64,000 bases of DNA, taken from positions 62,001 to 126,000 of the forward strand of contig JADKHK010000005.1 in assembly GCA_016721845.1 (NCBI GenBank), written 5' to 3'. Of the stretch, positions 17,168-26,466 are shown piece after piece. The notes under the pieces were generated by a model, which saw only the letters and a program-made list of their open reading frames with translations, did not search any database and had not been told where the DNA came from. Position numbers and translations under genes: made by a program. Position 1 is the first letter of the stretch; every line of letters starts with the position of its first letter. Origin of the DNA: Lysobacterales bacterium. Lineage in GTDB: Bacteria; Pseudomonadota; Gammaproteobacteria; Xanthomonadales; Ahniellaceae.

Positions 17168-20100
17168 TTACGCCGCCTTCGCCGCCTCCACCGCCACCGG
17201 ATTGCGGAATCGCGCCAGCAGTTCCGCTTCCTTCGCCTTCGCTTTCGCGAGGTGCGCTTCCTTGACGTGGCCGTAGCCGCGGATGTGTTCGGGCACTTCG
17301 GCGATCTGGACGGCGAGGGCGAGGTTGCCGGCGTCGAGCTTGCCGATCAGTTCCTCGACGGTGCGGAAATAGTCGACGATCAGCTGGCGCTCCATCTTGC
17401 GTTCGGCGGTGCGGCCGAACACGTCGAAGAAGCCGCCGCGCAGGCCCTTGAACTTCGCCAGCAGCTTGAATGCGGTGAAGATCCACGGACCGTATTCCGA
17501 CTTCACCAGATGGCCGTCGGCATCTTTCTTCGCGAGCAGCGGCGGTGCCAGGTTGAAGCGGATCGTGTAGTCGCCGTCGAAGGTTTCGGCGATGCGCTTC
17601 TGGAAATCGCCGGTGGTGTAAAGGCGCGCGACTTCGTATTCGTCCTTGTAGGCCAGCAGCTTGAAGGCATAGCGTGCGACCGTCTCGGCGAGTGCGCTGC
17701 TGCTGCCGAGCTTCGCTTCGGCCGCGCGCACTTGTGCGACCAGGGCCTTGTAGCGCTGGGCGTAGGCAGTGTCCTGATACTCGCTGAGATACTTCACGCG
17801 CAGCGCAATCGTCTCGTCGAGCGATTGCGCAAGCTTGCCGAAGCCTTCGAACGCGGCGGAGGTCGCGAGGTGCTCGTGCGCATCGGTCGCGGCTTCCGAG
17901 GCGCCGACGAAATCGATGAAGGCCGGTGCCGAACGCACCGCCGCGGCCTTCTTCACCGAGGCGATGTCGTGCGCGGCGAGTCGGCCCCAGTAGAACGCGC
18001 GCTTGTTCAATTCGATCGCTGCGCCATTCAGTTCGATCGCGCGCATCAGGGCTTCCATCGACACCGGCACGAAACCCTTCTGCCAGGCGTAGCCGAGCAT
18101 GAAGGTATTGGTCGCGATCGAGTCGCCGAGCAGGGCGGTGGCGAGTTCGGTGGCGTCGATCAGGTCCGGCTTGTCGCCGCCCATTGCGGTCTGCACGGCG
18201 TCGACGATCTGCAGTTTCGGGAACTGCATGTCCGGGTTGCGCGTGAACGTGCCCGGCATGGCTTCATAGCCGTTGAGCACGGTATGGGCACGACCGGCGC
18301 GGATCTTCGACATCGCCCAGTAGTCGTTGACCACGACCATGTCGCAGCCGAGCACGAGGTCGGCTTCACCGGCGGCGATGCGCACCGCGTGGATGTCGTT
18401 CGGCGAACGCGCGACACGCACATGCGTGGTGACCGCGCCGCCCTTCTGGGCCAGGCCGGTCTGGTCCAGCACCGATGTCCCCTTGCCTTCGAGATGTGCG
18501 GCCATGCCGATCAAGGCGCCGATGGTGACGACGCCGGTGCCGCCGATACCGGTGACGAGGATGTTCCAGGGCTGGTCGAGATCGCTCTTGAAGCTCGGCA
18601 GCGGCAGGTTGGCGACGTCCAGTTGCGCGCCCGAACCTTTCTTCTTCTTCAGTCCACCGCCTTCGATGGTCACGAAGCTCGGGCAGAAACCCTTCACGCA
18701 GCTGAAGTCCTTGTTGCAGTCGTTCTGGTTGATCTCGCGCTTGCGTCCGAATTCGGTTTCCAGCGGCATCACCGACACGCAATTCGATTTCACGCCGCAA
18801 TCGCCGCAGCCTTCGCAGACCGCCGGGTTGATGAAGGTGCGCTTGGCCGGGTCGACCATCTTGCCGCGCTTGCGGCGACGACGCTTCTCGGCGGCGCAGG
18901 TCTGGTCGAAGATGATGACGGTGACGCCGGGCTCTTCGCGTAGGCGCTTCTGCACCGCATCGAGTTCGTCGCGATGCAGGAATTCGACGCCTTCCGGGAA
19001 GATCTCCGGGCGCGACCATTTCTCGATCTCGTCGCTGAGCACGATGATCGTCTTCACGCCTTCCGAGCGCACCTGGTGCGCGATGTCCGGCACCGTCAGC
19101 GTGCCGTCGACCGGCTGGCCGCCGGTCATCGCGACCGCGTCGTTGTAGAGGATCTTGTAGGTGATGTTGACCTTGGCCGCGATCGCCTGACGAATCGCCA
19201 GCGAGCCTGAATGGAAATACGTGCCGTCGCCAAGGTTCTGGAAGACGTGCTTTTCTTCGGTGAACGGTGCCTGGCCGCACCAGGTCGTGCCTTCGCCGCC
19301 CATCTGGGTGAAGGTGTCGGTGCGGCGGTCCATCCAGGTGACCATGTAGTGGCAGCCGATGCCGCCGAGCGCGCGCGAGCCTTCCGGCACCACGGTCGAG
19401 GAATTGTGCGGGCAACCCGAGCAGTAATGCGCGGCGCGCGGAAAGTTGGCACGCGGTGCGGCCAGTTCGCGTTCCTTTTCCTCGATCCACTTCAGGCGAT
19501 CCTGGATGGTCTCGCTGGTGAAGAAGCGCGCCAGACGCGCGGCGATCGCCATCGCGATCATCGCCGGGGTCAGCTCCGAGGTGCTCGGCAGGATCCATTC
19601 GCCGCCTTCGTTGTACTTGCCGACGATGCTCGGGCGGGTGGCATGGTCCCAGTTGTACATCGCTTCCTTCATCTGCGATTCGATGAAGCTGCGCTTCTCT
19701 TCGACGATCAGGATGTCTTCGAGCCCGCGCGCGAAGTTGCGGATGCCGATCGGTTCCAGCGGCCAGGTCATGCCGACCTTGTAGACGCGGATGCCGATCT
19801 CTCGGCCATGCGTGCGGTCGATGCCGAGGTATTCGAGCGCCTGCAGCACGTCGAGGTAGCTCTTGCCGGTGGTGACGATGCCGAAGCGCGCACGCGGCGA
19901 GTCGATTACGGTCTTGTCGATGCGGTTGGCCCGCGCGAAGGCTTCGGCCGCCGCGACGGCGTATTTGTGCAGGCGCATTTCCTGATCGAGCGGCGGATCC
20001 GGCCAGCGGATGTTGAGGCCGCCATTCGGCAGGGCGAAGTCGTCCGGCAGCACGATGTCGAGCTGGTGCGGATTGACGTTGACCGAGGCCGAGGATTCCA

Positions 20101-20734
20101 CCGTTTCAGCGATCGTCTTGAAGCCGACCCAGCGTCCGGTGAAGCGCGACATCGCCCAGCCGAGCAGGCCCATGTCGAGGATGTCCTGAACGCCGGCGGG
20201 GTTCAGGATCGGCATCAACGCGGACACGAATTCATGTTCGGAGCCGTGCGGCAGGGTCGACGAACGGCAGGCATGGTCGTCGGCCGCGAGCGCGAGCACG
20301 CCACCGTACTTCGAGGTGCCGGCGGCATTGCCGTGCTTGAACACGTCGCCGCAACGGTCTACGCCCGGACCCTTGCCGTACCACATCGAGAACACGCCGT
20401 CGTATTTCGCGCCCGGGAACAGGTTGGTCTGCTGCGAGCCCCAGACCATGGTCGCGCCGAGGTCTTCGTTCAAACCCGGCTGGAACTTCACCTTCTGCGA
20501 TTCGAGGTGCTTCTTCGCCTTCCACAGCTCCAGGTCGAAGCCGCCGAGCGGCGAGCCGCGATAGCCGGAGATGAAGCCGCCGGTATTCAGCCCCGCCGCC
20601 TGATCGCGCAGTGCCTGCATGATCGGCAACCGCACCAGCGCTTGCACGCCGCTCAGGAAGATGCGGCCTTCGCGGCGCGTGTACTTGTCTTCCAGCGAAT
20701 AGGAACGGTCAAGCTGCTCGGCGGGAACGGCCAT
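17168..20734 (-). CDS. Indolepyruvate:ferredoxin oxidoreductase, fused subunits
   Basis: About 1188 residues. Thiamine-diphosphate and iron-sulfur enzyme that oxidatively decarboxylates aryl (indole) pyruvates to acyl-CoA in amino-acid catabolism. Visible features: N-terminal pyrimidine-binding domain with GYRGSPLGGFD, a TPP domain with the GCPHNSST and GDGTYFHSG signatures, a ferredoxin-like segment CEGCGDCGVKSNC about residue 640, and a C-terminal gamma-type domain starting GIGGTGVVTIG. The fused form is the single-chain bacterial type. The ATG at 20734 is preferred; the in-frame TTG at 20755 sits in a T-run. Monocistronic; not recognisably linked to its neighbours. Confidence 0.93.
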   Translation of the reverse strand: MAVPAEQLDRSYSLEDKYTRREGRIFLSGVQALVRLPIMQALRDQAAGLNTGGFISGYRGSPLGGFDLELWKAKKHLESQKVKFQPGLNEDLGATMVWGSQQTNLFPGAKYDGVFSMWYGKGPGVDRCGDVFKHGNAAGTSKYGGVLALAADDHACRSSTLPHGSEHEFVSALMPILNPAGVQDILDMGLLGWAMSRFTGRWVGFKTIAETVESSASVNVNPHQLDIVLPDDFALPNGGLNIRWPDPPLDQEMRLHKYAVAAAEAFARANRIDKTVIDSPRARFGIVTTGKSYLDVLQALEYLGIDRTHGREIGIRVYKVGMTWPLEPIGIRNFARGLEDILIVEEKRSFIESQMKEAMYNWDHATRPSIVGKYNEGGEWILPSTSELTPAMIAMAIAARLARFFTSETIQDRLKWIEEKERELAAPRANFPRAAHYCSGCPHNSSTVVPEGSRALGGIGCHYMVTWMDRRTDTFTQMGGEGTTWCGQAPFTEEKHVFQNLGDGTYFHSGSLAIRQAIAAKVNITYKILYNDAVAMTGGQPVDGTLTVPDIAHQVRSEGVKTIIVLSDEIEKWSRPEIFPEGVEFLHRDELDAVQKRLREEPGVTVIIFDQTCAAEKRRRRKRGKMVDPAKRTFINPAVCEGCGDCGVKSNCVSVMPLETEFGRKREINQNDCNKDFSCVKGFCPSFVTIEGGGLKKKKGSGAQLDVANLPLPSFKSDLDQPWNILVTGIGGTGVVTIGALIGMAAHLEGKGTSVLDQTGLAQKGGAVTTHVRVARSPNDIHAVRIAAGEADLVLGCDMVVVNDYWAMSKIRAGRAHTVLNGYEAMPGTFTRNPDMQFPKLQIVDAVQTAMGGDKPDLIDATELATALLGDSIATNTFMLGYAWQKGFVPVSMEALMRAIELNGAAIELNKRAFYWGRLAAHDIASVKKAAAVRSAPAFIDFVGASEAATDAHEHLATSAAFEGFGKLAQSLDETIALRVKYLSEYQDTAYAQRYKALVAQVRAAEAKLGSSSALAETVARYAFKLLAYKDEYEVARLYTTGDFQKRIAETFDGDYTIRFNLAPPLLAKKDADGHLVKSEYGPWIFTAFKLLAKFKGLRGGFFDVFGRTAERKMERQLIVDYFRTVEELIGKLDAGNLALAVQIAEVPEHIRGYGHVKEAHLAKAKAKEAELLARFRNPVAVEAAKAA

Positions 20735-20901
20735 GTCGAGTCTCGGCGGTGTCAAAAAAGGTCGCGGAGTTTAGCAGCCGGCCCCCCAGCCGGCCCGAAC
20801 GGGCGTTCGGGTCGGCGAACGTGCCATCGCCATGACACGTCGTGCGAACGAACGGCGTATGGTGTGAAATGCGTCCCCACAGCGATGCCGGAGTGCCGAC
20901 C

Positions 20902-22836
20902 GTGAGCCGATCGTTCGTGCGTTGCCTGTTGACCCTCCTGCTGACGTTCGCCGCGCCGGTGCTGGCCGGCGGCGGCTACAGCACGCAGTCGAAGAACTAC
21001 ACGGTCGACGCGATCCAGCGCACGACCCTGCACAGCTATCCGACGGGTGGCAGTGCGCAGGCCTTGCCGCTGGTGATCGTGTTGCATGGGGATGGCGGCA
21101 GCGCCGCAGGCATTCGTGCGTCCTTGCCGCTGGAGGCTCAGGCGAATGGCGCCGCTGCATTCAGCTATCTCAGTTCCGCGGGCGGCAGCTTCGAATACTG
21201 GAGCGATGCCGGTCGCGGCCACGAGGGCCGCTTCGTGCAGGCCATCATCGCGGATTACGGCGTGGCCGGCATCACGATCGACCCGACGCGCGTGTACCTG
21301 GTCGGGTTCAGCGGTGGCGGCACGATGGCCCAGGTGCTCGGCTGTCGGCTCGGTGCCGGCGTGATCCGCAAGATGGGCATCCATTCCGGGTCGCTGTACC
21401 CGGTCGCCAACGACTTCACCTACACCGGCAATGGCGGCGTCAGCTGCAACCTGCCGGGCACGATGCTGATCTGGGGCAAGTTGGACATCGAAGACGGCGT
21501 CGACTACGTCACCGGCCAAGGCATTCGCAACAATCACCTGGCGACCCAGAACTGCGCCGCGACCACGACCAGCACCACACCCCCACCCTGTGTCGCCTAC
21601 GACCAGTGCACGCGTCCGGTCGAGTGGTGTGCCATCGATGGACTGGCCCATGCGCTGTGGCCGCAGTCGGCGCAGGCGTTCTGGCGTTACTTCGCGACCG
21701 ATGGCGTCGTGGCCCCGGAGACGCCGTTGTTCATCGACGGATTCGAGGGTGGCGTCGCGCCGCCCGCATCGCCGCGCTGGGTCATGGGCTATCACGTGGG
21801 CTACGAGCGCGATCTGTTGCCGACGGCGAACATCGACTTCGCGTCGATCACGCACCTGATGGTCGGGCGCCTGATTCCGAATGCGAACGCCACCCTCACC
21901 GACCACTTCGACATCGATGCCGTGAACGGCCCGATCTGGGCGCAGGGTGTGGTGAATGCCGCACATGCCGCGAATCGCAAGGCGATCCTGATGATCGGCG
22001 GCGCCGGCGAGATCAATGGCTGGCGCGGTGCTGCGGCCACGCCCTCGTCGCGCGCGACCTTCGTGACCAATCTGCTGGCCAAGGTCGACCAATACGGCGC
22101 CGACGGGCTCGATCTCGACTGGGAACCGATTTCCCAAGACGATCAAGCGCCGTTGCTCGCGCTCGCGCAGGCGCTGCGTGCGCAACGGCCAAACCTGCTG
22201 CTGACGATGCCGGTCGGCTGGATCAACAGCAATTTCCCGCCGAACAACGAAGCCGCCTTCATGGACGCAATGGGCGATGTGCTCGATCGCATGGCCGTGA
22301 TGAGCTACGGCATGCTCTACGAAGACTTCGGCTGGTGGAGTTGGCATTCCTCGGCGCTGGCTGGGCACAAGGGCAACACGCCGAGTTCGGTGACCTCGGG
22401 CATCAACTACTACCTCGGCCTGGGCGTGCCCGCGGCCAAACTCGCCGTCGGCACCGGGTTCTACGGCACCTGCTACCAGCGTGTGACGGCACCCGATCAG
22501 GTGACCCAGGGCGGCGACATCGTCGGCAGCGACCGCAGCTTCAGTTACCGCAACATCGTCGCGAACTATCTGCCCGCCATGACCGCGCACTACGACGCCG
22601 CGTCCAACGCGCCGTGGCTGAGTTCGGTGGGCGGCGCGGGTCCGGGCGGAGGTCCGTTCTGCAACTACCTGACCTACGAGAACGCCGCCTCGATCGCCGC
22701 CAAGGGCAGTTACGTCCGCGCCCAGGGTCTCGGCGGCACCATCATCTGGACGATCGGGCAGGGCTACCGGCCGGCGTTGCCGGTGGCGGACCCGAACCAG
22801 TTGCTGCGGGCGGTGAAGGCGGCGTTCCTCGACTGA
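20902..22836 (+). CDS. Secreted two-domain enzyme: CE1/PHB-depolymerase-like esterase fused to GH18 chitinase
   Basis: About 644 residues. After a signal peptide (to about residue 21) comes an alpha/beta-hydrolase of the feruloyl esterase/LpqC kind with LHGDGG (oxyanion region) and nucleophile GFSGGG at Ser137. A linker carries FIDGFEGG (21730-21747, residues 277-282), and the rest is a GH18 domain with DGLDLDWEP: Asp401, Asp404, Asp406 and catalytic acid Glu408. It likely attacks acylated or acetylated polysaccharide such as chitin. Start GTG 20902 has GGAG eight bases upstream; ATG 20869 would add eleven residues before the leader. Confidence 0.85.
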   Translation: MSRSFVRCLLTLLLTFAAPVLAGGGYSTQSKNYTVDAIQRTTLHSYPTGGSAQALPLVIVLHGDGGSAAGIRASLPLEAQANGAAAFSYLSSAGGSFEYWSDAGRGHEGRFVQAIIADYGVAGITIDPTRVYLVGFSGGGTMAQVLGCRLGAGVIRKMGIHSGSLYPVANDFTYTGNGGVSCNLPGTMLIWGKLDIEDGVDYVTGQGIRNNHLATQNCAATTTSTTPPPCVAYDQCTRPVEWCAIDGLAHALWPQSAQAFWRYFATDGVVAPETPLFIDGFEGGVAPPASPRWVMGYHVGYERDLLPTANIDFASITHLMVGRLIPNANATLTDHFDIDAVNGPIWAQGVVNAAHAANRKAILMIGGAGEINGWRGAAATPSSRATFVTNLLAKVDQYGADGLDLDWEPISQDDQAPLLALAQALRAQRPNLLLTMPVGWINSNFPPNNEAAFMDAMGDVLDRMAVMSYGMLYEDFGWWSWHSSALAGHKGNTPSSVTSGINYYLGLGVPAAKLAVGTGFYGTCYQRVTAPDQVTQGGDIVGSDRSFSYRNIVANYLPAMTAHYDAASNAPWLSSVGGAGPGGGPFCNYLTYENAASIAAKGSYVRAQGLGGTIIWTIGQGYRPALPVADPNQLLRAVKAAFLD

Positions 22837-22959
22837 GCTAAGATGCGCGCCGCGATCAGGCGGGAATACGCCGATCGCCTCGGCCAGCGTTCTGCGGGCC
22901 CTGGGCCGGATCGGGGGATTCGGTCAGCGTCTTCTTCCTCTCAAGACCCCGGATCCATC

Positions 22960-25602
22960 ATGTTCAAGACCCTGCTTCGCGCGAGCCTGCTGCTCGCTCC
23001 CGTCGTCGCGCAAGCCGTGGCGCCCGCTGTCGATATCGACGAACTGCACCAGCGCCAGTTCCGCTACGCGCGGGCGATGATGCAGTTGAACCAGCTCGAG
23101 GGTTTCGAGCGCGGGCCGTCGATCGAAGTGCTGCTGCGGCAGGAACGTGAGGCCAAGGCGAAACGTGCCGAGGAGCGATGGCGCGATCCGGCGGATGTGC
23201 GTACGCAATCGATGGACGAATTCGCGAAGGCGGTCGAGCAGGTCGCTGGCGACCAGCGGGCCAAGCGCACGATGTCGCGGCAATGGCTGATCGACGAGCC
23301 GTACCCGTCGCACTGGTCGGTCAGTGGTAACGAAGCCGCTGCTGCCGATTGTGCGCGCGCCATCGAACATCCGCTCGATCAGCCGCTGCGCATCGAGATG
23401 AACCGTGACGGCGTGGCCTGGTTGCGCGTGACCGCGCCGGGCAAGGGTTACTGGGCCTTCGATACGCTGGTCAGCGAGTTCGATACGAAACTCAGCGTCT
23501 ATCGCGATTGCCGCGATATCGAGTCCGCTCCAATGCAGGTGGCCGACGACAGCATCGGCTTGGGTTCGATCGTCGGTCTCGATGCGAAGGCGGCCGGTCA
23601 GCGCTTTCTGATCAAGCTCGAGCGGAAGGGGGGTGTTGGCTCGGTCGTCGTCGCGAAGGGCGTGGCGGCACAATCGATTTCCGGCCACGTGCGTCGCGCT
23701 TCCGACAGTACGCCCGTTGCCCATGGCCGTGTGGTGGTGCGATACAACGGAGACTGGCGGCTGCTCGAAGCCGACGGCAGCTTCACGATTCCGATCTACT
23801 CGCCCGGTAGCTACCAGTTGCGTGCCTACGGCGGCGATCTACTCGTGAGTGAGGGCTATCCGTCTGCGCCATGCTTTTCGAATGCGTCGACCCATGACTG
23901 GTCTTGCGACGGTGAACTGCAGTCCGTCACCGTCGCCGCTGGACAACAGGTTGAAAACATCGACTTCTCACTGAACGATGCAGCCGTGCTCGCCGGTATC
24001 GTTGTCGATGACGAGACCGGAGCGCCGATTCCGTCTGCCGTCGTCAGTGCGATGCACGCTGGCGCCACGCCCGAACCAACGTCGGTCAGGATCATCTCGG
24101 CGGATGCTGCCGGTCGCTATCGCATCGCTGGACTGTCGCCCGGGGCCTGGCGGCTTCAATTCGAAGCGGCCCGCTACAAGTCGGAGCGCTGGCACGACGT
24201 CGAATGCCCGGGTCTGTGCCAGCCTGGCAGCGGTGATGCCATCGACGCGGCGGCCGGACAGACGATCTGGATCGAGGGAAGATTGAGTCCTTCGCCGTAC
24301 CTCGCCTTTCCGGTGCGAATCGCGGGTGCGCCCCTCGCCGGCGCGAGCGTATTGTTGTTTGACGAGAACGGCCAATATCTCCAGACGACCTACAGCAACG
24401 CGCAGGGTATCGCCGAGGCCACTCCGCCGGGTCCGGGTCCGTTCCGCGCGATGGTGCATGCCGCAAACGCGTTTCCCCACGTCGTGGGATGGGGTCACTG
24501 CGCGACTGCGAACTGCGAGATCGAACTCGGTCAAGGCGCGCTGATTCTGTCACCAACCGGCGTCGTGACCTTGCCCCCTATCGACCTCAAGCGGCTGCCC
24601 GCGGTGACCGGAACCGTGATCTCCAGCATGGGCGGCGCCGTCACCGATGGGGCTGCGTGGATCACGCCGATGGGCAATGGCTCGGGGGCCTATGCCTACA
24701 CGGATGCCCAAGGCAAGTACGACATTCCAGCGCTGTTCCCGGGCGACTATTCGGTGCGATTCGTTTCGCCGAGCCACGTCGACGAAGTCTGGCCTGATAT
24801 TCCGTGCGACGTCGTGCTGGGGCCGCAGTGTCCGTTCGGGAACACGCTGACGATTTCGCCGTCGTCGCCGGCCTTGATCACGCTCGACGCCGAACTCGTC
24901 CGCGCCCCGATGATCAGCGGTCGCGTTCAGTCGCTCCAGGATCGATCCATCGGTACGGTCGTGTTTGCCGATCTCCTCTCCGACGACGGAGGCATCGTTC
25001 GTTCGTGGGCGCTCTATCCGGAAATCGAGCATGCGGAATATGTACTGACGAGCGTGCCGTTGGGAGCGTTTCGTCTGGGCATGCAGTCGCACAACTTCAT
25101 GCCACAGGTGTTCGATGGAATCGACTGCGGAAAGGTCGTCGACCAACACTATCCGTGCAGTCTGGTCGGTGCTCCGACGATCGACGTGCCGCTGGAGGGC
25201 GTGCGGGAAGCCGTCGACTTCAAATTGCTCGCCGACGATTCGCGCCGAATCAAGGTTCTCGACGAAGAATCCGGCGTTCCGGTGGCGGGCGTCAACGTCG
25301 ATCTCTGGACGCCCTCAGGCGACTTCTTCGCCTCCGCTCGAACCGATGTCGACGGCGAAGCGGCGATGTCGTCGCAGTTCATGCCCACTTCCCATCCAGT
25401 GCTCGTATCGACCGACAACACCGATGGCTTCACCGACGAAGTCTACGATGACAGGCTCTGCCCGTTCGGCGGGTCGGTGTTCCACGGAACCTGTTCGCTG
25501 GCCGGCGCGACTCCGGTGCCACTGACGTCACCGACCGGACCGCTTCCGGCGATCGAAATCCAGTTGTCGCGCGATCTGTTGTTCGCCACGTCGTTCGAAT
25601 AG
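22960..25602 (+). CDS. Secreted multi-domain protein with carboxypeptidase-regulatory-like domains, C-terminal GFE-like motif
   Basis: About 880 residues. Signal peptide MFKTLLRASLLLAPVVAQAV, then an N-terminal helical region and a beta-sandwich resembling a peptidase pre-domain, followed by at least five CarboxypepD_reg/SdrD-B-like sandwiches (pattern ISGHVRR...VAHGRVVV..., ADGSFTIP, DAAGRYRIAGL, DAQGKYDIPAL). The chain ends exactly in FATSFE (25582-25599), a variant of the GFE motif with Ser for Gly. ATG 22960 is chosen since the frame upstream gives no leader. No catalytic residues are visible. Likely cell-surface or secreted; partner unknown. Confidence 0.8.
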   Translation: MFKTLLRASLLLAPVVAQAVAPAVDIDELHQRQFRYARAMMQLNQLEGFERGPSIEVLLRQEREAKAKRAEERWRDPADVRTQSMDEFAKAVEQVAGDQRAKRTMSRQWLIDEPYPSHWSVSGNEAAAADCARAIEHPLDQPLRIEMNRDGVAWLRVTAPGKGYWAFDTLVSEFDTKLSVYRDCRDIESAPMQVADDSIGLGSIVGLDAKAAGQRFLIKLERKGGVGSVVVAKGVAAQSISGHVRRASDSTPVAHGRVVVRYNGDWRLLEADGSFTIPIYSPGSYQLRAYGGDLLVSEGYPSAPCFSNASTHDWSCDGELQSVTVAAGQQVENIDFSLNDAAVLAGIVVDDETGAPIPSAVVSAMHAGATPEPTSVRIISADAAGRYRIAGLSPGAWRLQFEAARYKSERWHDVECPGLCQPGSGDAIDAAAGQTIWIEGRLSPSPYLAFPVRIAGAPLAGASVLLFDENGQYLQTTYSNAQGIAEATPPGPGPFRAMVHAANAFPHVVGWGHCATANCEIELGQGALILSPTGVVTLPPIDLKRLPAVTGTVISSMGGAVTDGAAWITPMGNGSGAYAYTDAQGKYDIPALFPGDYSVRFVSPSHVDEVWPDIPCDVVLGPQCPFGNTLTISPSSPALITLDAELVRAPMISGRVQSLQDRSIGTVVFADLLSDDGGIVRSWALYPEIEHAEYVLTSVPLGAFRLGMQSHNFMPQVFDGIDCGKVVDQHYPCSLVGAPTIDVPLEGVREAVDFKLLADDSRRIKVLDEESGVPVAGVNVDLWTPSGDFFASARTDVDGEAAMSSQFMPTSHPVLVSTDNTDGFTDEVYDDRLCPFGGSVFHGTCSLAGATPVPLTSPTGPLPAIEIQLSRDLLFATSFE

Positions 25603-25781
25603 CACCGCCACACCGTTGGTACTGTGCAGGTCGCTGCCGGAAACCGCGGCCCTGACGCCCGCTGCTCGTGTCGGCCTACGCCGACGTCCAGGGCTCGGTC
25701 GTGCTGCTTGATCATCCAACTGTTCCGCTACGCCTTGCTCGCCAACGGCTGAGACTGATCTCGGCTATGCCGGGCGCCCAA

Positions 25782-25808
25782 CTGCCGTTATCTTCCGGGA
25801 AACGGCAG
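25782..25808. promoter_or_regulatory. Inverted repeat upstream of parA-like gene
   Basis: Arms CTGCCGTT (25782-25789) and AACGGCAG (25801-25808) are perfect, 11-base spacer, ending 13 bases before the ATG. It could be an operator or a 5' leader hairpin. The remainder of the 219-base gap (25603-25821) shows nothing else I can support. Confidence 0.35.
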
Positions 25809-25821
25809 ACGGAGCAGGGCC

Positions 25822-26457
25822 ATGCGCACGATCCTGATTGCAAGTCCCAAGGGCGGTTGCGGCAAGACCACGGTCGCGACCAATCTGGCGGCGTTTTACG
25901 CGACCGCGGGCAAGGAAACGGTCCTGATCGATTGCGACCGGCAAGGCTCGTCGCTGCACTGGGCCGAGAAGCGGGCGGCGCTGGCGCATCCGGTGCTCGG
26001 CATGGCCGGCAAGCCCGGGTCCAAGGTGACGGTCAAGGTGCCAAGCGGGACCAAGCGCTGCATCGTCGACACGGCCGCTGGCATCCGCGTCGCTGAAGTC
26101 GCCGAGTTGCTCGACGCCGCCGACGCGCTGCTCATTCCGGTGATGCCCTCGGTCATCGATCTCGAAGCCTCGGAAGCCTTCTTCGCCGAACTGGCGGAAC
26201 TGCCGGCGTTGAAGCGCAAGAAGTTTCCGGTCGCGATCATCGCCAATCGCACCAAGCCCTGGACCAATGCGACCCAGATGGCGATCGCACGATTGAAGGA
26301 ATCGCCGTTTCCGGTCATCGCGGAACTGCGCGACTCGCAGGGCTATGTGTTGCTGGCCGGTCTCGGCAAGAGCCTGTTCGACTATCACAGCGAGCAGACG
26401 CGCTCGCACCAGGACGACTGGGCACCGTTGCTGAAGTGGTTGAAGAAGCTCGATTGA
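25822..26457 (+). CDS. ParA/MinD-family ATPase, orphan
   Basis: A 211-residue P-loop ATPase with a deviant Walker A motif KGGCGKTT (residues 10-17, signature lysine present at 10) and Walker A' DCDRQGSS (about 38-45). The family positions plasmids, chromosomes or protein complexes by ATP-dependent dimerisation on DNA or membranes. No parB, parS-like repeat or partner adaptor gene sits beside it, and the preceding N-terminal helix for DNA contact is absent, so it resembles small ParA-like positioning factors rather than a chromosome ParA. An inverted repeat lies in its leader. Confidence 0.85.
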   Translation: MRTILIASPKGGCGKTTVATNLAAFYATAGKETVLIDCDRQGSSLHWAEKRAALAHPVLGMAGKPGSKVTVKVPSGTKRCIVDTAAGIRVAEVAELLDAADALLIPVMPSVIDLEASEAFFAELAELPALKRKKFPVAIIANRTKPWTNATQMAIARLKESPFPVIAELRDSQGYVLLAGLGKSLFDYHSEQTRSHQDDWAPLLKWLKKLD

Positions 26458-26466
26458 ATCAGCCCG

